Below, piece by piece: positions 46,326 to 59,477 of a stretch of DNA of 64,000 nt (the first letter of the stretch is position 1; the number at the start of each line of letters is the position of its first letter). A program made the position numbers and the translations under genes. The notes beneath the pieces were generated by a model, which was given only the letters and a program-made list of their open reading frames with translations, searched no databases and had not been told where the DNA came from. This DNA is from Rosa chinensis (lineage: Eukaryota > Streptophyta > Magnoliopsida > Rosales > Rosaceae), in contig NC_037091.1 in NCBI RefSeq assembly GCF_002994745.2, positions 5,635,501 through 5,699,500 of the forward strand, read 5' to 3'.

Positions 46326-46457
46326 GAGGGGTATAATAGTTATTTTAGGACATATTGTGTGAGAATTAGAAAGAATAAGGTCTCAACTGTTAATTTAAAA
46401 AATTTGGACTAAACTGTTTTTCATGCAAAAGTATGAGGAGTAACGAGTATTTAATCC

Positions 46458-48163
46458 TATATATTTATATAAGTATCAACTTCATTTACATCCAAAAAAA
46501 GAAACTCTATGTGGTTCAAAAGACACTTGTTAGTCAACAAAAATACAATAATTAGACTGAAACATATGACTCATATAGTACGAATTGTAGTGCAGAACAT
46601 GATAGTCATAAATCTCTTTTGAGTTGCAAATTGTTTTCGCTATAAAGAAATATTAAGGATGAATTCAACTGGATGACTGGTCATGTATTTCTTCATATTG
46701 ATTGTATCTATAAGCGTTATAGCCAGATTGATTGTTGGATTCAAAATATTCATTTGAGGTCTATGCCTAAATGACAAAGTCAAAACTTAAGGTAACATAA
46801 TTAACATCAGATGGGGTACTTTGATCATCAGTTGCACCTCTAGTTCTCATCCCTTAAATAATCTTCCCTTGTGCACTATGATTTCCTGTCACTCAGATTT
46901 ACTTTGATGAGATTTCTCCTCACCCAAATTCTTTTTGAGAAGATTACTCCTCATTCAAATTTGCATTGAGGAAATTTCTCCTCACACATATTTCCTTTCA
47001 GAATCCAAGTGAGGAGAAATCGTGGCCTTCAAGACGAAGTGATGAGACCCATGAAGTTTGACTTACTTGGCTGAACAGGCCTGTTGAGGAAGAGTCAAAC
47101 ATAGACCTCAACAATCATTTTATCATTGTAGATTAGGAATCTAAAACTATCACGACATGATGGGGATGAAGATTCCATTATCATCAATAAAAGAGAGAGC
47201 CTTACTCTCCAAAAAGTGCAGAGTTTAGTTGCATACTTGCATTCGAATGTATTGCTTCTAGATTCCTGCACTACTTTAAATTGGATATATTACATGGGGA
47301 TGTGAGTTATTATTGATTTCCATGCAACATCTTTTCCCTAAAATCGAAAAAAGTTTAGCTGTGATCCTCAAGCTACATAAAATGTTTATGGGTACTAACA
47401 AAAAGTAACTAGTTACTTAAGTTTTCCGCATGCATGTGCTTGCTTTCAAGACCAAGCTTTCAAGGCTAGCAACCTTTAAAAATGACAAAAATCTGCAAAT
47501 ATTGTTGTTAATTACGTAGCTGGTTTGGAAGGTGATTGATATAAGTATTGACTTACATTTATTTGTCTATCCTCATATTTGAAACCACAGTTATCTTCCA
47601 AGCTAAATGCAGGCTGTATTTTGAATATTTTATTATCTAGCATGGTTTTTCATGTTTTGATCTGATTAATAAAATTAAAAGAGCTTGGTTGAAATAATGT
47701 TTCTAGGTTTATAAAATAGATATGCTTTGCTGAAGTTTTGTTTTACCGAATTTTCTGATCAAGATTATTTGAGATCATGATTCGCACTCTTTTAACATTC
47801 TAAATAAATTTTTGGTGATGAATGAATTTCTTCTTTTATTGTCTTCTGCATTCGAGAGTTCCGAAGAATTTTAAGTGTAAATCAAATTCATAAGTCAAAT
47901 ACAAATTCAACGCGCGTATTAGATAAAGCAAGTTGAAGGTCTTGGGTTGACAAGTGAAACACTACACTTTTAACCGTGTTTTTATACTGGAATTCCTGCA
48001 TAAGTTTGGCAAGCAAGTCTAAATAAAACCCATAAGTCTAGAGGGCATTATTATCTGTTTAAGCATACATGAAGACACACAATAAGACAAAGAATAGTTG
48101 GATCAATATGACCAAAAGAACAAAGTTGAATGAGCTGTACATTCGGTTTGTATAGTCTCATCC
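46458..48163 (+). repeat. upstream copy of a 1.7 kb direct duplication flanking the GT61 gene
   Basis: Matches 51412-53226 in the same orientation over nearly the whole length, e.g. GTGGTTCAAAAGACACT, GGATGAATTCAACT and GTTGGATCAATATGACC. Many small indels show an old event. It contains the TTTCTCCTCA-type tandem block at 46905-47015. Similarity stops about 220 bp before the GT61 start codon. No TG/CA termini or primer site were found, so it does not look like an LTR. Confidence 0.8.
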
Positions 48164-48383
48164 TTCTCTTTGGTGCATAGTTGTTATATCTGTATTGTTC
48201 CTCTGGAAAGCACCAAAGGCAAGCCAACTACTTTCGTTCCACACTCTCAGAGGGAGAGAAAGTATTAGATGAAGTGCTGCCACTCCCAAATTAAATGAAT
48301 TGAGCTGAGTAAAGGGTCTCCAATATCCCAAAGTACATAGCCATTAAAACCTTCAATTCATTATTAAGTGTACGTACGTGGCC

Positions 48384-50631
48384 ATGGTGAAAGCACCTCC
48401 AGAATTAGTAGAAAGATCCTCTATGGCCATGGGCAGCAGCAGAGTAGCTCATCACCACAATCTCAAACATCATTCCCAACGCCCTAATTCTATTTCGTCT
48501 TTCTTCTCCCCAAAGCTCTCCATCTACATCCTCGCTTCCTGCGTCGCCCTCTTCGTCATCTTCCACATCCAGTCCCTTCAAACTCCACCTGAATCCACAT
48601 CGTCGCTGCCTTCATGGTCTCTCAATCTCATGCGCCAGTGGCAGAGAGTCATCAACACCACTACCACTGCCGGCACCGCCACAGCGGAAGAAACTACATC
48701 CACGTCCTTCACCAACAACTGCACCAACGAGCTCAACGCACTAAGAGACAAACTCCGGCAGTCGGTCACGTTTCTCCCGCTCAAGGACTTACGTTACGCC
48801 CATGCGGCCCTCGTCGGGCACACGTGGTTCATGAGCTCCATGTACGACTCAAGTGACGAAGAAGGCGAGGTCCAGTACCAGCACTTCCCTTCACAGTTGT
48901 CGAGCAACAGACTCCTCTGCCTCAAAGGCCGCGACAACCATGACGGCTCCTGGAACTCATATGCCCTTGCGTGGCCAGACGTGCTTCCCCACAACGCAAC
49001 CCTAATGACCGGTCTGTCCTTCATTTCCTACAACCACTACAGCTACGACAACATATGGCACGGCCTGGCCGCCGTCATGCCCTTTGTAGCGTGGCACAAG
49101 AAGAACTCATGCGCCAAACCTGATCGGTGGATTTTGTACCACTGGGGGGAGATTAGGTCCAGGATGGCAGCGTGGCTTAGTACTCTTATGGAGGCTACTT
49201 TTGGAGGTCCGCCGTTCGTGGAAGTATTTAACGGGGTTGAGGAAGGGAGGGCGGTTTGTTTCGAGGAGGCGGTGGTGATGAGGCACAACGAAGGTGGGAT
49301 GTCTAGGGATCAGAGAATGGAGGTTTATGATCTAATGCGGTGTAAGGCCAGGGCTTACTGTAATGTGAGTTCGGAAGGGGAAGATCGTCGGAGGAAGATT
49401 GGAATGACGTTGTTCATGAGGACAGGGCCGAGATCGTTCAAGAACGAGAGTGCGCTGGTTGGGATCTTTGAGAAAGAGTGTGCCAAGGTTGACGGTTGCC
49501 GCTTGGTGGTGGCTCACTCCAACAACCTCACTTTCTGTGACCAGGTGCACATTCCCTTAACGTCCTTTTTCCAGAACTGTTTATTTTTATTTTGTTTATT
49601 GAGAAAACTAAGAACATACAATCGCATATTGTATATATAAATGTAGTGCATATGCAGGGAAATAATTTTTTTGTCTTGTTTGTGATATTTTTAATTAATT
49701 GGCGTTGGAGTCAGACTTTCAGAGTAAATTAAAGGATATAGGAATAACATATGATCAACAAAAAAGACATACTTTCTAAAATGAATGGGTTATTATATCA
49801 TTCGACGTCCTGCAGACCTACTTTAATAAGAATTTAAGATATGAGAGCATATTGGTTTAAATCTTTGTGGGCCTTGGTTTTTAATTCTTGGTGACCTCCG
49901 ATTTCAATTTAGGCTTCAAGATACGTGCTGCCTCATTATGAATGAAGTTTCACTCTTCCCCTTACATGTAAACTAAAAGTTTGAATTCACTTTGGATGGC
50001 TACTGTTGGATTGTCGAACGGGCTTCTTCGTGCGTAGGGTGCGACTAGCAGTTGGTTGGTCGCGCCCTCGCTGGCGAAGGTCCTGTTCGTGTGCAGCTGA
50101 ATATCTCAAATATATCTGCAGAGCTAAATGATCGGTGTTCATGATTGGTCATGCTCTTATTGTCATAAATTTAATGGATCAAAGTACAAAAGCTAGGCAT
50201 TTGTTAACTGATATTGTCCAACAATGTGAATCTTCCAGGTGAAGCTAATGAGCATGACAGATATTTTGATGTCACCACACGGCGCGCAGTTAACCAACAT
50301 GTTCTTAATGGATAGAAACAGTAGTGTGATGGAGTTCTTCCCAAAAGGGTGGCTAAAACTAGCCGGTGTAGGACAATTCGTCTATCACTGGATTGCCAGT
50401 TGGTCGGGTATGAGACACCATGGTGCATGGCGAGACCCGAACGGAGAACTTTGCCAGTACAGTGAAGACGATCGCCGATGCATGTCCCTCTACAAGAATG
50501 GCAAAATTGGATACAATGAAACATATTTTTCTGAGTGGAGTAGAAATATACTCAATGAAGTTAAGAAAAGGAAGATGGAAGAAGTAGCAAATGGTGCTCT
50601 TCTAAGTTCTACTGGCTGTATTTGTCGTTAA
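48384..50631 (+). CDS. GT61-family (DUF563) glycosyltransferase, two exons
   Basis: The only intact-looking host gene. Exon 1 is 48384-49544 and exon 2 is 50239-50631. The intron is 694 bp, with donor CCAG|GTGCAC and acceptor TTCCAG|GTGAAG, phase 0; 517 residues. The ATG at 48384 is the first in-frame one. Topology is Golgi type II: a basic N-terminus, one membrane segment at about residues 45-62 (LSIYILASCVALFVIF), then a lumenal domain with many N-glycosylation sequons (NTT, NAT, NVS, NES, NLT, NSS, NET). The catalytic GT61 domain shows HWGEIRSR and, in exon 2, MSPHGAQLTNMF (residues 398-409) and FFPKGW, typical of plant members that add xylose, arabinose or GlcNAc to proteins or xylan. Acceptor and sugar cannot be told from sequence. 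The end of exon 2 is tandemly duplicated downstream. Confidence 0.9.
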
Positions 50632-50842
50632 ATTTATTTCTTTGGAACACATATATGATATGTAAATTAGGATGGCAAAATTGGATACAATGAAACATAT
50701 TTTTCTGAGTGGAGTAGAAATATACTCAATGCAGTTATGAAAAGGAAGATGGAAGAAGTAGCAAATGGTGCTCTAAGTTCTACTGGCTGTATCTGTCGTT
50801 AAATTTATTTCTTTGGAACACATATATGATATGTAAATTAGG
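50498..50842 (+). repeat. tandem duplication of the 3' end of the GT61 gene
   Basis: 50498-50671 (174 bp: the last 44 codons including stop, plus 3' untranslated DNA) is repeated at 50672-50842 with four or five changes, including a 3-bp deletion. The second copy has no start and lies in the 3' untranslated region. Confidence 0.92.
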
Positions 50843-51411
50843 CATGCATTGTTTAACCAGATTGTTAAAGAAAAAAGAAAAAAAAAACTTATTTGAAGGG
50901 TAAACCCCTGAGCCCTGGTTTTCTTCCTCTTAAGTTGAGAGTCAATGGCGCTCCTCTCGGCCTCTTGTGTGCACTTTTGCCAGGGTTTCAGCCTAGATCG
51001 GAGGCATCTTGCCTCTACTTTCTCTTTCAGATGTTTTCCCTTCAGGTTTGTTTGAGTCTCTCTTGGTTTCATTTCACCCCACCCATCCTTTTCCATATCT
51101 ACTTTTCCTTTCTTCCTTAGATCTATGAATCTATCATTCCTTTGTGCTCCGCTGTCTCCGGCGGTTGTATTTTCACGGGCCTTCTACCATGTTTATAAAT
51201 AACTAAATATGCTCCTTAGAGCTCTATTGTAAGTGAGGTCTTCTCAGTTCTCACTAGCGCACGCATATCCGAATTTGCTGATTATTACTGGAAAGAAAAT
51301 TATTAAAAGATTTAATTTGTTGGATTTACATATAAATATATATAAATTTCAACTTCATCTAAATCTCAAAAGAGACTCTAAGTGGTTCAAAAGATTGAAT
51401 TTGTTGGATTT
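50843..51411 (+). other. DNA between the GT61 gene and the second duplicated segment
   Basis: 50895-51230 has the look of a LINE 3' region (CCTGAGCCCTGGTTTTC ... GATCTATGAATCTATC) but no domain. 51285-51411 contains part of an 85-bp tandem duplication (51310-51480) with CATCTAAATCTCAAAAGAG repeated, also similar to 34395-34460. Confidence 0.4.
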
Positions 51412-53226
51412 ACATATATTTATATATAAATTGCAACTTCATCTAAATCTCAAAAGAGACTCTAAGTGGTTCAAAAGACACTCGCTGGTCTACAAAAGTA
51501 AAATAATCAGATCATATAGTACAAATTATAGTAATGAACATGATAATCATAGATCTCTTTTGAGCTGCCGACTGTTTTACCTAGAAGGGGATAGTAAGGA
51601 TGAATTCAACTTGATGACTAGTTATGTATTTCTCCATATTGATTATATCTATAAGCGTCATAGCTAAATTGATTGTTGGATTCATGAGAATTATTTGAGG
51701 TTACACTGCGTTCTATGCCTAAACTGATAGAGTCAAAATTTAAGGCAATAAAAGTAACATAAGATGGCCTGGGGTACTTTTATCATCAGTTGCACCTCTA
51801 GTTCTCATTCCACGAACAAGCTTCCCTTGTGCACCAAGATTTTTCCACACTTAGATTTACCTTGAGGAGATCTCTCCTTACTCAGGTTCGCCTTGAGGGA
51901 ATTTTCCTTACTCAGGTTCGCCTTGAGGGAATTTTCCTCACCCAAATTCCCTTTAAGAATCTGAATGAGGAGAAATCCCCCAAGACAAATCTAGATGAAG
52001 GGACTTTAATATAGCTTTTGCAGAGGACTGTTGAGACCTGATAAGGAAGAGTCAAATATTGACCTCTACAATCAATTTACCATTGCAAACAATAGATTAG
52101 TTCTCGAAAACTATCACGACACGATGGGGATGAAGAATTTCAGTATCATCAATAAATGAGAGAGCTTTAGTCTCCAAAAAGTGCAAAGTTTAGTTGCATA
52201 CTTGCATTCGAATGTATTGCTTCAATTCCAGATTCGTGCACCATTTAAAATGTATATATTACATGGGGATATGAATTATTAATGATTTTCATATAATACC
52301 GTTTGCTTAGAATCGGAAAAAGTTTAGCTGTGATCCCCAAGCTATATAGAATGCCATCGGAATGTATAGTTTATGTTTATGAGTATGAACAAAAAGTAAC
52401 TAATTACTTCAGTTTTCCGCATGCATGTGCTGCTTTCAAGACCAAGCTTTCAAGGCTAGCTAGTTACCTTGAAAATGACAAAAATCTGCAAATATTGTTG
52501 TTACCTAGCTGGTTTGGAAGGTGATTGATATAAGCATTCACTTGCATTAATTTATTTATATATCCTCATATTTGAAACCACAGTATCTTAATTCCAAGTC
52601 AAATGCGGGCTGTATATTTTTGACATTTTTTATTTTCTAGCATGGTTTTTTATGTTTTGATCTGATTAATAGGATTACAAGAGCTTGGTTGAAATAATGT
52701 TTCTAGGCTTACAAAATAGATATGGTTCCACAAACATTCATTCATTTGCTTTGCTGAAGTTTTGTTTCACCGAATTTTCTCATCAAGATTGTTTGAGACC
52801 ATATTTCGCACTCTTTTAACATTATGAATAAATCTTTGGTGATGAATGTATTCCCTCTTTTATTGTTTTCTGCATTCGAGAGTTCAGAAGAATTTTTAAA
52901 TGTAAATTGATTTGTTGATATAGCAAAGTCGAATACAAATTCAACGGGCGTATTATATAAAGCTGCTAGTTGGAGGTCTTGAGTTGACAAGCGAAACACT
53001 ACCTTTTAACCGTGTTTTTATACTGAAATTCATGCATAAGTTTGGCAAGCAAGTCTAAATAACACTCATCAGTCTATGGGGCATTATTATCTGCTTAAAC
53101 ATACATAAAGACACACAATAAAACAAAAAATAGTTGGATCAATATGACCAAAAGAACGACGAACAAATAATAATAATAATAATTGAATGAGCTGGACATT
53201 TGGGTGCATGTACAGTACTTTCATCC
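51412..53226 (+). repeat. downstream copy of the GT61-flanking duplication
   Basis: Direct repeat of 46458-48163. It includes the tandem block 51845-51990 (CTCAGGTTCGCCTTGAGGG repeated) and ends just after GTTGGATCAATATGACC. No gene follows it, so a second GT61 copy, if it existed, was lost or lay elsewhere. Confidence 0.8.
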
Positions 53227-55243
53227 ACTCTGTTGTATGGTGTAAGCGTTCGTCGCTGCTGCTCAATAGGGGCTTCACCCCGGCTACGTTTGAAAGCCAA
53301 CAAATAAAAATAATCTTTTAGGCTGCGTAGTATGAAAATGTACTTAAATCATTTCATCTAAAGAACAACAAACATAGAATGTTTTCTAACTCAAAAATTG
53401 ACGCATGCAATTCAAATGAATACGACACTAAGTAAGACCTAATGGCCGGTCTCGTAGGACCCACTGCACAACCTTACCTCAAATCAATTAATAAATCAGG
53501 TAAGCGCAGTGAGAGCATCCACTACCTACCCACACAAATAGAATCAGGTAGTCATTGCAATCAAAAACATCGTTCGACTGTTGTTGCTAACCCTTTGGAG
53601 GTTAAGAGGATCAAACCCTAGGACGTCAGAGCCACCCTTCGTTCTCAAGCCATCAATAATTTATCTGTGGAATGTTAACTTACTTTATTTTTTAACACAA
53701 CCAAACCATGCTACTTGACATGTATCAACAATTAATTAAGTACGGGAAAGCAACTAATCGAGTGAGTCCCTATACCTTACCTGGATTTCGATTACTTATC
53801 TTTCACGTAGTACGAGATTCACGAACCATCAGTTTCTCAAGTATCTGGAGTCCTAATTTCTGACATAAGAATCGTTAATAATCTCTCAAACAAATATTTA
53901 AAATCTCGACAATTAGCTCATCGTCTAACCAACTTTTTCTGATTTGACCAGGGTTTGACCAAGGTCTCACCAATCACGATCAATTCGATAATTGTCCCAA
54001 TTACCAGACATTAGTAGCAACTGGAATTTAAACCAATTCACATGCCTTTAACGTATCTTTTCTAATTCCCTTAGTAACTGCATTGCATAGTAATTCCGTC
54101 GAATTACTATGGACACCCATTTCTTAATCTTCAAATTCATTTTAGCATATCCAATACACTATCGGCATATGCACAAACAGATTAGAGCCCATCAATTTTT
54201 CCAATCATGGTCTCACACAGTAAATACATTCATCTTTTCAAGGATTCTCACGATTAACTTGATCATAATCAATAACCAAATTCACAGAGAAACAATGGGT
54301 ACTAACATGATCCCATTCAACCCAAATCAACCAATCTCAAGATGGAAATAAATCAAAGAACATTTCTGTCCATAACTCAAATTCACCTTCGAATAATCAA
54401 ATTTAAGCCATTGATTTAACACTCAGCTCCTATTCTCACGCACAGCAGCTTCCCATAATTCGACTAGTAACGAGCAGAGGATTTGACACACACTAAACTA
54501 GTAGCTTCTGGAATCTAACTCCAGCCGAGGTTGACATGCATCTATAAATGCAGATAAGACGGAAAACAGACCAAGAGAAGCCATAGCCGCCATGCAGAGC
54601 ATCATCAACAGCGGTGGCCGACGTCACCCCAAAAACACAAATGATTATAACTTGATCGAAACCGTGTTATTTTATAAATCCCTCTTTAAAGATCATCTTT
54701 ATAAACATTAAACCAGTTATCTAGAGATTGTTTAGTCAGTCAATTGAACCATACAAATATATGAATATTAATCATGAGAATTTGTGGGTAGGTGATATTC
54801 TGGGTGGAAAAATACTCAATTTTGTTTATTTTGGTTTTGAGTTTTATCACCTGAACAGTTGTGTTCTATATAAGTTGTAGTGGTCCAAGGATTCAAAATC
54901 TGGGTGGGCTTGAATTTTTTTTTTTTTTTTTTTACCGAAGTGATAGAAAAATTTAGTGCAGTGTCAATATTTAACTAAGATATATTAGATAAATTCTTTA
55001 TTGAGATGCAAAAAATAAGAAGCCAACTGAAACTACTATCAAATCGATTACCGAAAAGAAAATATTTTGGAATAATTTTTTATTAAATAAAATAAATGAG
55101 AGATTGAGAAAATAACTTAATCCCTAATGCTAAGGAAAAAAAAATGACTTAAGGCAAGATTCAAACTTGGGTTGGCTTGATATAAGTTAGAACACTTAAC
55201 CAAGACTGCAAGACCTTGATATATGTATATGTTACATATACTC
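53227..55243. other. no gene recognised
   Basis: AT-rich DNA. A region at 53700-54600 contains many short frames without family resemblance. A T20 tract sits at 54917. Probably degenerate transposon DNA. Confidence 0.45.
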
Positions 55244-55254
55244 AGGAATATATT
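55244..55254. repeat. LINE target-site duplication AGGAATATATT
   Basis: The same 11 bases occur at 59518-59528, directly after the short A-rich tail. Confidence 0.88.
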
Positions 55255-55384
55255 GGTGGTCTTCTTCATTTATTCAGGGATCGATTTTTCTTTTTCGGTG
55301 TTTATTACTAATCCAATTTAGAGTGCAGAGAAACCCTAAGCGCAGTCTAGTACGCCGCCTCCAAACTCCAACAGTTTTTCCAAC

Positions 55385-56133
55385 CATGCTGCAAGGTAGT
55401 ATCCTAGTGTGGAATTGTCGAGGAATAGTGAACCTCGAAACCCAAAGAGCACTCGTTGATCTTGTCCAGGCTTGCAAACCTTCCCTAATCTTTCTAGCTG
55501 AAACGCTAGCACAAAAAACCCTAATCGACTCTCTTACTCAAAAGTTGGGTTTCAAAGATAATATATGTTTCCCACATCAGAGAGATTCTCAAGGGGTACG
55601 TAGCCTTGCTTTGGAATGACGATACTCATTTTGAATTTTGATCCTCATCTGCTCACCATATTGATGTCGTGATTGGCAAGTTAGGAGAAGCAAAATGGCG
55701 CTTCGCTGGTCTTTATGGTTTTGCTGCAAGGGATGCAAGAACACAAACCTGGGATCTCATTAAATCTCTTGCTGCTGAGTCTTGTCCTCTCCCGTGGCTC
55801 ATGGCAGGGGATTTTAATGAAATCCTGTCTCAAGCTGATAAGTCGGGGAGACAAAAGCGGGCTGCCATGCCAATGGAGATGTTTCGAAGAACTATGACAG
55901 ATTGTGGTTTTGTTGACATGGGGTTTGTGGGAAGCAGATTTACTTGGAGCAACAAGTATACCAAAGAACAATTAGATCGTGGATTTCAAACCATGCAGTG
56001 GCGTAGTCTTTTCCCATTTAGCAGGGTGATTACTCTTAACCCTTCCAAATCAGACCATTGTCCTCTATTAGTGGAGGTTAGTGCTGAAAAATTACAACAC
56101 AGAAGAGCTAACAGGCTGTTCCGTTTTGAATAG
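55385..56133 (+). pseudogene. LINE ORF2, apurinic endonuclease domain
   Basis: Starts ILVWNCRGI and continues SLIFLAET (the metal-binding Glu), then GDFNEIL and SDHCPLL, the conserved endonuclease motifs. A frameshift near 55600 separates the two halves. Confidence 0.88.
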
Positions 56134-57763
56134 ATGTGGTATGGTAATCAAACATGCATGGATATCATTAAGAAGGAATGGGCACTGCCTACCACTAGTA
56201 ATGTCTTGCGACAGGTCGGATTTAAATTTAAATCCATTGGTCAAAAGCTTCTTCAATGGCACAAAATGGATTTTGACAAACAAAGGGTTGAAATGAGGGT
56301 GATCCAAGAGAAACTGAATGATATTATGAAATTGCCTTTTTCTCCGGACCAGTATGAGGAACAGAGAAGCTTGCATGCCAAGTATAGTCAATTATTGTCC
56401 CAGCAAGAGATGAACTGGCGGCAACGATCTAGGGCAATCTGGCTTAAAGATGGAGATCGAAACTCTGCTTTCTTTCACCGTCGTGCTAGTAATAGAAAGA
56501 GCAGAAACACCATTAAGGGACTCAATGATGAGCAGGGACAATGGCAGTCTGAACCTGCAGAAGTTCAACGTCTATTGTTATCCTATTTTCAAACAGTTTT
56601 CTCCTCTAAAGGTTCTGACGCTGGGGCACTCCAAACTGTGTTGGATGTTACACCTACTAAAGTGACCGGTACTATGAATGCAAGCCTCTTGCAGCCCTAC
56701 AGTGATGAGGAAATCAAAACAACACTTTTTCAAATGCACCCTTCTAAAAGTCCTGGCCCGGATGGTATGTCTCCATTCTTTTTTCAAAAATATTGGAATG
56801 TTGTTAGCATGGATGTCTGTACTGCAATTTGAAATTATGGCAAGAGTCAAATTATACCTATCTTTGTTTGATACCTAAGATCAAATCTCCTAAAGTTGCA
56901 GCACATTTAAGACCAATTGCTCTATGTAATGTGATTTGTAGAATTGCCTCCAAAGTGGTTGCAAACAGATTGAAGAGATTACTGCCTGAGATCATCTCAC
57001 CTTTGCAAAGTGCTTATTTCCCTGGTCGTCTAATTTCTTATAATACATTAGTTGCCACTGAAGCTGCTCATTTCATGCATCAACTTAGAAGCCAAGTAAC
57101 GGTTTCTTCTCTTTGAAACTTGATATAAGTAAAGCGTACGATCGCTTGGAGAGGAAATTTATCCAAGCAATGCTACTTAGGTTGGGTTTCGATTCTTCTT
57201 GGGTGCAGATGATCATGAGTTGTATTATACAAGTTAACTATTCTATTCTTTTTCAGGGTGAACCAACATCAAAAATTGTCCCTACAAGAGGTATTAGGCA
57301 AGGTGATCCATTGTCACCTTACCTGTTTATTCTATGTGCAGAAGGGCTGTCTGCTTTGATCTCCAATGCAATTCAACAAAATGTCATTGCTGGTCTTAAA
57401 ATGTGCCCCCAAGCCCCAACTCTCCATCATCTTTTCTTTGCAGATGATAGCTTTCTTTTTGGGACTGCTACTGAAGATGAATGTTACAGGTTTAAGGGCA
57501 TTCTTGACACCTATGAAAAAGCCTCGGGTCAGAAAGTGAACTATCAGAAGAGCAGTGTGGTGTTTAGCAAGAATGTTGATATGGCTGAGCAAAATAGATT
57601 AGCCTCCATCTTGGCTGTTGAAAGAGCTGATGAGCATGACAAGTATTTGGGATTACCATTGAGAGTTGGTAGATCAAAAACAGCTATTTTTGAGTATATT
57701 AAAGAGAAACTGACCAAGAAACTAATCAATTGGAAAGCCAAAATACTCTCTTGTGCAGGGTAA
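56134..57763 (+). pseudogene. LINE ORF2, reverse transcriptase domain
   Basis: Motifs in order: SPGPDGM (about 56750), LIPKIKSP and LRPIALCNV (after a frame change at about 56830), LDISKAYDR (first catalytic Asp; a second frame change lies just before it, near 57115), RGIRQGDPLSPYLF, and FADDS (catalytic pair, about 57438). A TAA stop at 57761 ends this frame. Residues of the active site are kept but the frames are broken. Confidence 0.9.
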
Positions 57764-58764
57764 GAGATATTGATTAAAGCAGTGGCCCAGACAATGCCTT
57801 TATATGCAATGAATTGTTATCTATTGCCAAAAGGTCTTTGTGATGATATTCATAAGCTATGTGCTTCTTTTTTTTCTGGGGGGACACTGATGACAGAAAA
57901 AAGATACACTGGAGAAGCTGGGAAAGATTGTGTTTAACCAAACAGGAAGGAGGCATGAGATTCAAAAACCTGTATGCATATAATCTAGCCATGCTTGCAA
58001 AACAAGGCTGGAGAATCGTTACAAACCCTCACTCACTGATTGCACGCTTATACAAGACCAGGTATTTTCCTTCTAGTTCTTTTTGGGAAGCAGAATTGGG
58101 AGACTCACCATCCTTTTCATGGAGGAGTATTCTAAGTGGCAGACCTGTATTAAAGGCGGGAGTGCAATGAAAAATAGGGAATGGGCAGTCAGTAAATATT
58201 TGGCATGATCGTTGGATTCCTGCACACTTTCATGTACATATTCAACAACCGGCCAATACTGAGTTTCAAAAGGTGGCTGACCTTATCAATGAAGACACCC
58301 GAGAATGGATTCCTGCATCTGTATGTGCCCTATTTCCACCTGATATAGCAGAAAAGATTTTATGCATTCCTCTTGGCAGACGTTCTTGTCTTCATCGTCT
58401 CATTTGGAGTCCAGAAAAGAAAGGGTTCTATTCAGTGAAATCAGCTTATTGGATTGCTCGTGAACAAGTGTTACAAAATGCCCTCACCTCCACTTCAAAT
58501 GGAGATCCTTTCCAAGATCTCTGGAAAAAACTTTGGCGAGCCAAAGTTCCTAGTAAAGTTCTTAATTATAATTGGAGAGCTTGCAACAATCTCTTGCCTA
58601 CAAGAGAAAGGCTGCTTACTAAAGGCTATACTGGCAGTAACAAATGTATGCTTTGTAACCATCATGTGGAGGACAACTCACACCTATTTTGTAAGTGTCC
58701 CCTCGCTACACAAATTTTATCTGCACCTCTATTTAATCTACATCATTTTTGCTGCCTGATATGA
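57764..58764 (+). pseudogene. LINE ORF2, thumb and zinc-finger segment
   Basis: 57859-58170 carries the post-RT segment (WRSWERLCLTKQEGGMRFKN, LAMLAKQGWR). 58273-58764 carries the RT zinc finger (WKKLWRAKVPSKV, then CMLCNHHVEDNSHLFCKC). There is a stop at 58168. Confidence 0.85.
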
Positions 58765-59477
58765 GCTTTAAGGAATGGATGCTTGAAAAAGTGCAGCAAC
58801 TCAAGCTCGAGGTACTTGAGAAGTTGCTAATGATTATTTGGGCCTTATGGAAAAATCGAAACAATGTCCTGTGGTCTGGAAAAGTTCAAACTACTCATGA
58901 TTTGGTACTTAGCTGCTTTGCTTGGCTGGAGGATTTTAAAAAGGCTCGGGGCAGTGCAGCTATGCCAAAGAACCTTCCAAACAAGAAATGGAAACCTACA
59001 ACTACGGGTTTCAAATTGAATGTGGATGCTGCATTTCTTCCAAACCAAAGTCATGGTGGGATTGGGGGAGTCCTCCGAGACGCAAATGGTCAGTTCAAGG
59101 CAGCATTTATCCAGCCGATAGAACATGCTGCATCTCCAAAGCAGTGTGAGCTGCTAGCTATTCGTGCAGGTTTGGACTTTCTCTCTTCACTCCACGTTCA
59201 AAATGTTGTTATACAAAGTGATTGTATGGCAACCATCTCTGAAGCTTGCTGTACAGAGTATGCCTTGCTTGCAAATGGTGGACTTATAGATGATATTCAG
59301 CATACTATTAGTAGGCTAATAGGAGTGACAATATGTCACACTCCAAGAGCTTGTAATGCGGTAGCACACCACCTAGCTGCCTTAGGTTTTGAGGCAAAAG
59401 TAGGTATTGTTTGGTTAACTCAAGCTCCTACATGTATTCTTGACGTGCTACAACACGATTGTACCCAACTCACTTGA
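58762..59477 (+). pseudogene. LINE ORF2, RNase H domain
   Basis: Shows LNVDAAF, GGIGGVLRDANG, CELLAIRAGL and IQSDC, the D-E-D catalytic pattern of the plant LINE RNase H, closing with a stop at 59475. Confidence 0.88.

Larger units (their letters stand above)
35710..46457. mobile_element. Mutator-type MITE split by a nested stack of insertions
   Basis: The left arm begins GGACTAAATACTCGTTACTCC (35710) and the right arm ends GGAGTAACGAGTATTTAATCC (46457). The arms match over about 165 bp, up to the ATTATACCCCTCAC block (35831) and its complement at 46325. A 9-bp duplication flanks it. The original element was only about 0.8 kb; 35899-45828 is a later LTR insertion that has its own insertions. 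It is related to the MITE at 16119-16696. Confidence 0.85.

Noticed and set aside
45816..46412. 80-100 codon frames through (TA)n, (GT)n and (GA)n
   Set aside because: Simple-repeat translation; Arg-Glu repeats are the (GA)n tract.
46458..53226. A retrotransposon with 1.7 kb LTRs carrying the GT61 gene
   Set aside because: No TG/CA termini, primer site or polypurine tract at the repeat borders, and the gene retains its intron.
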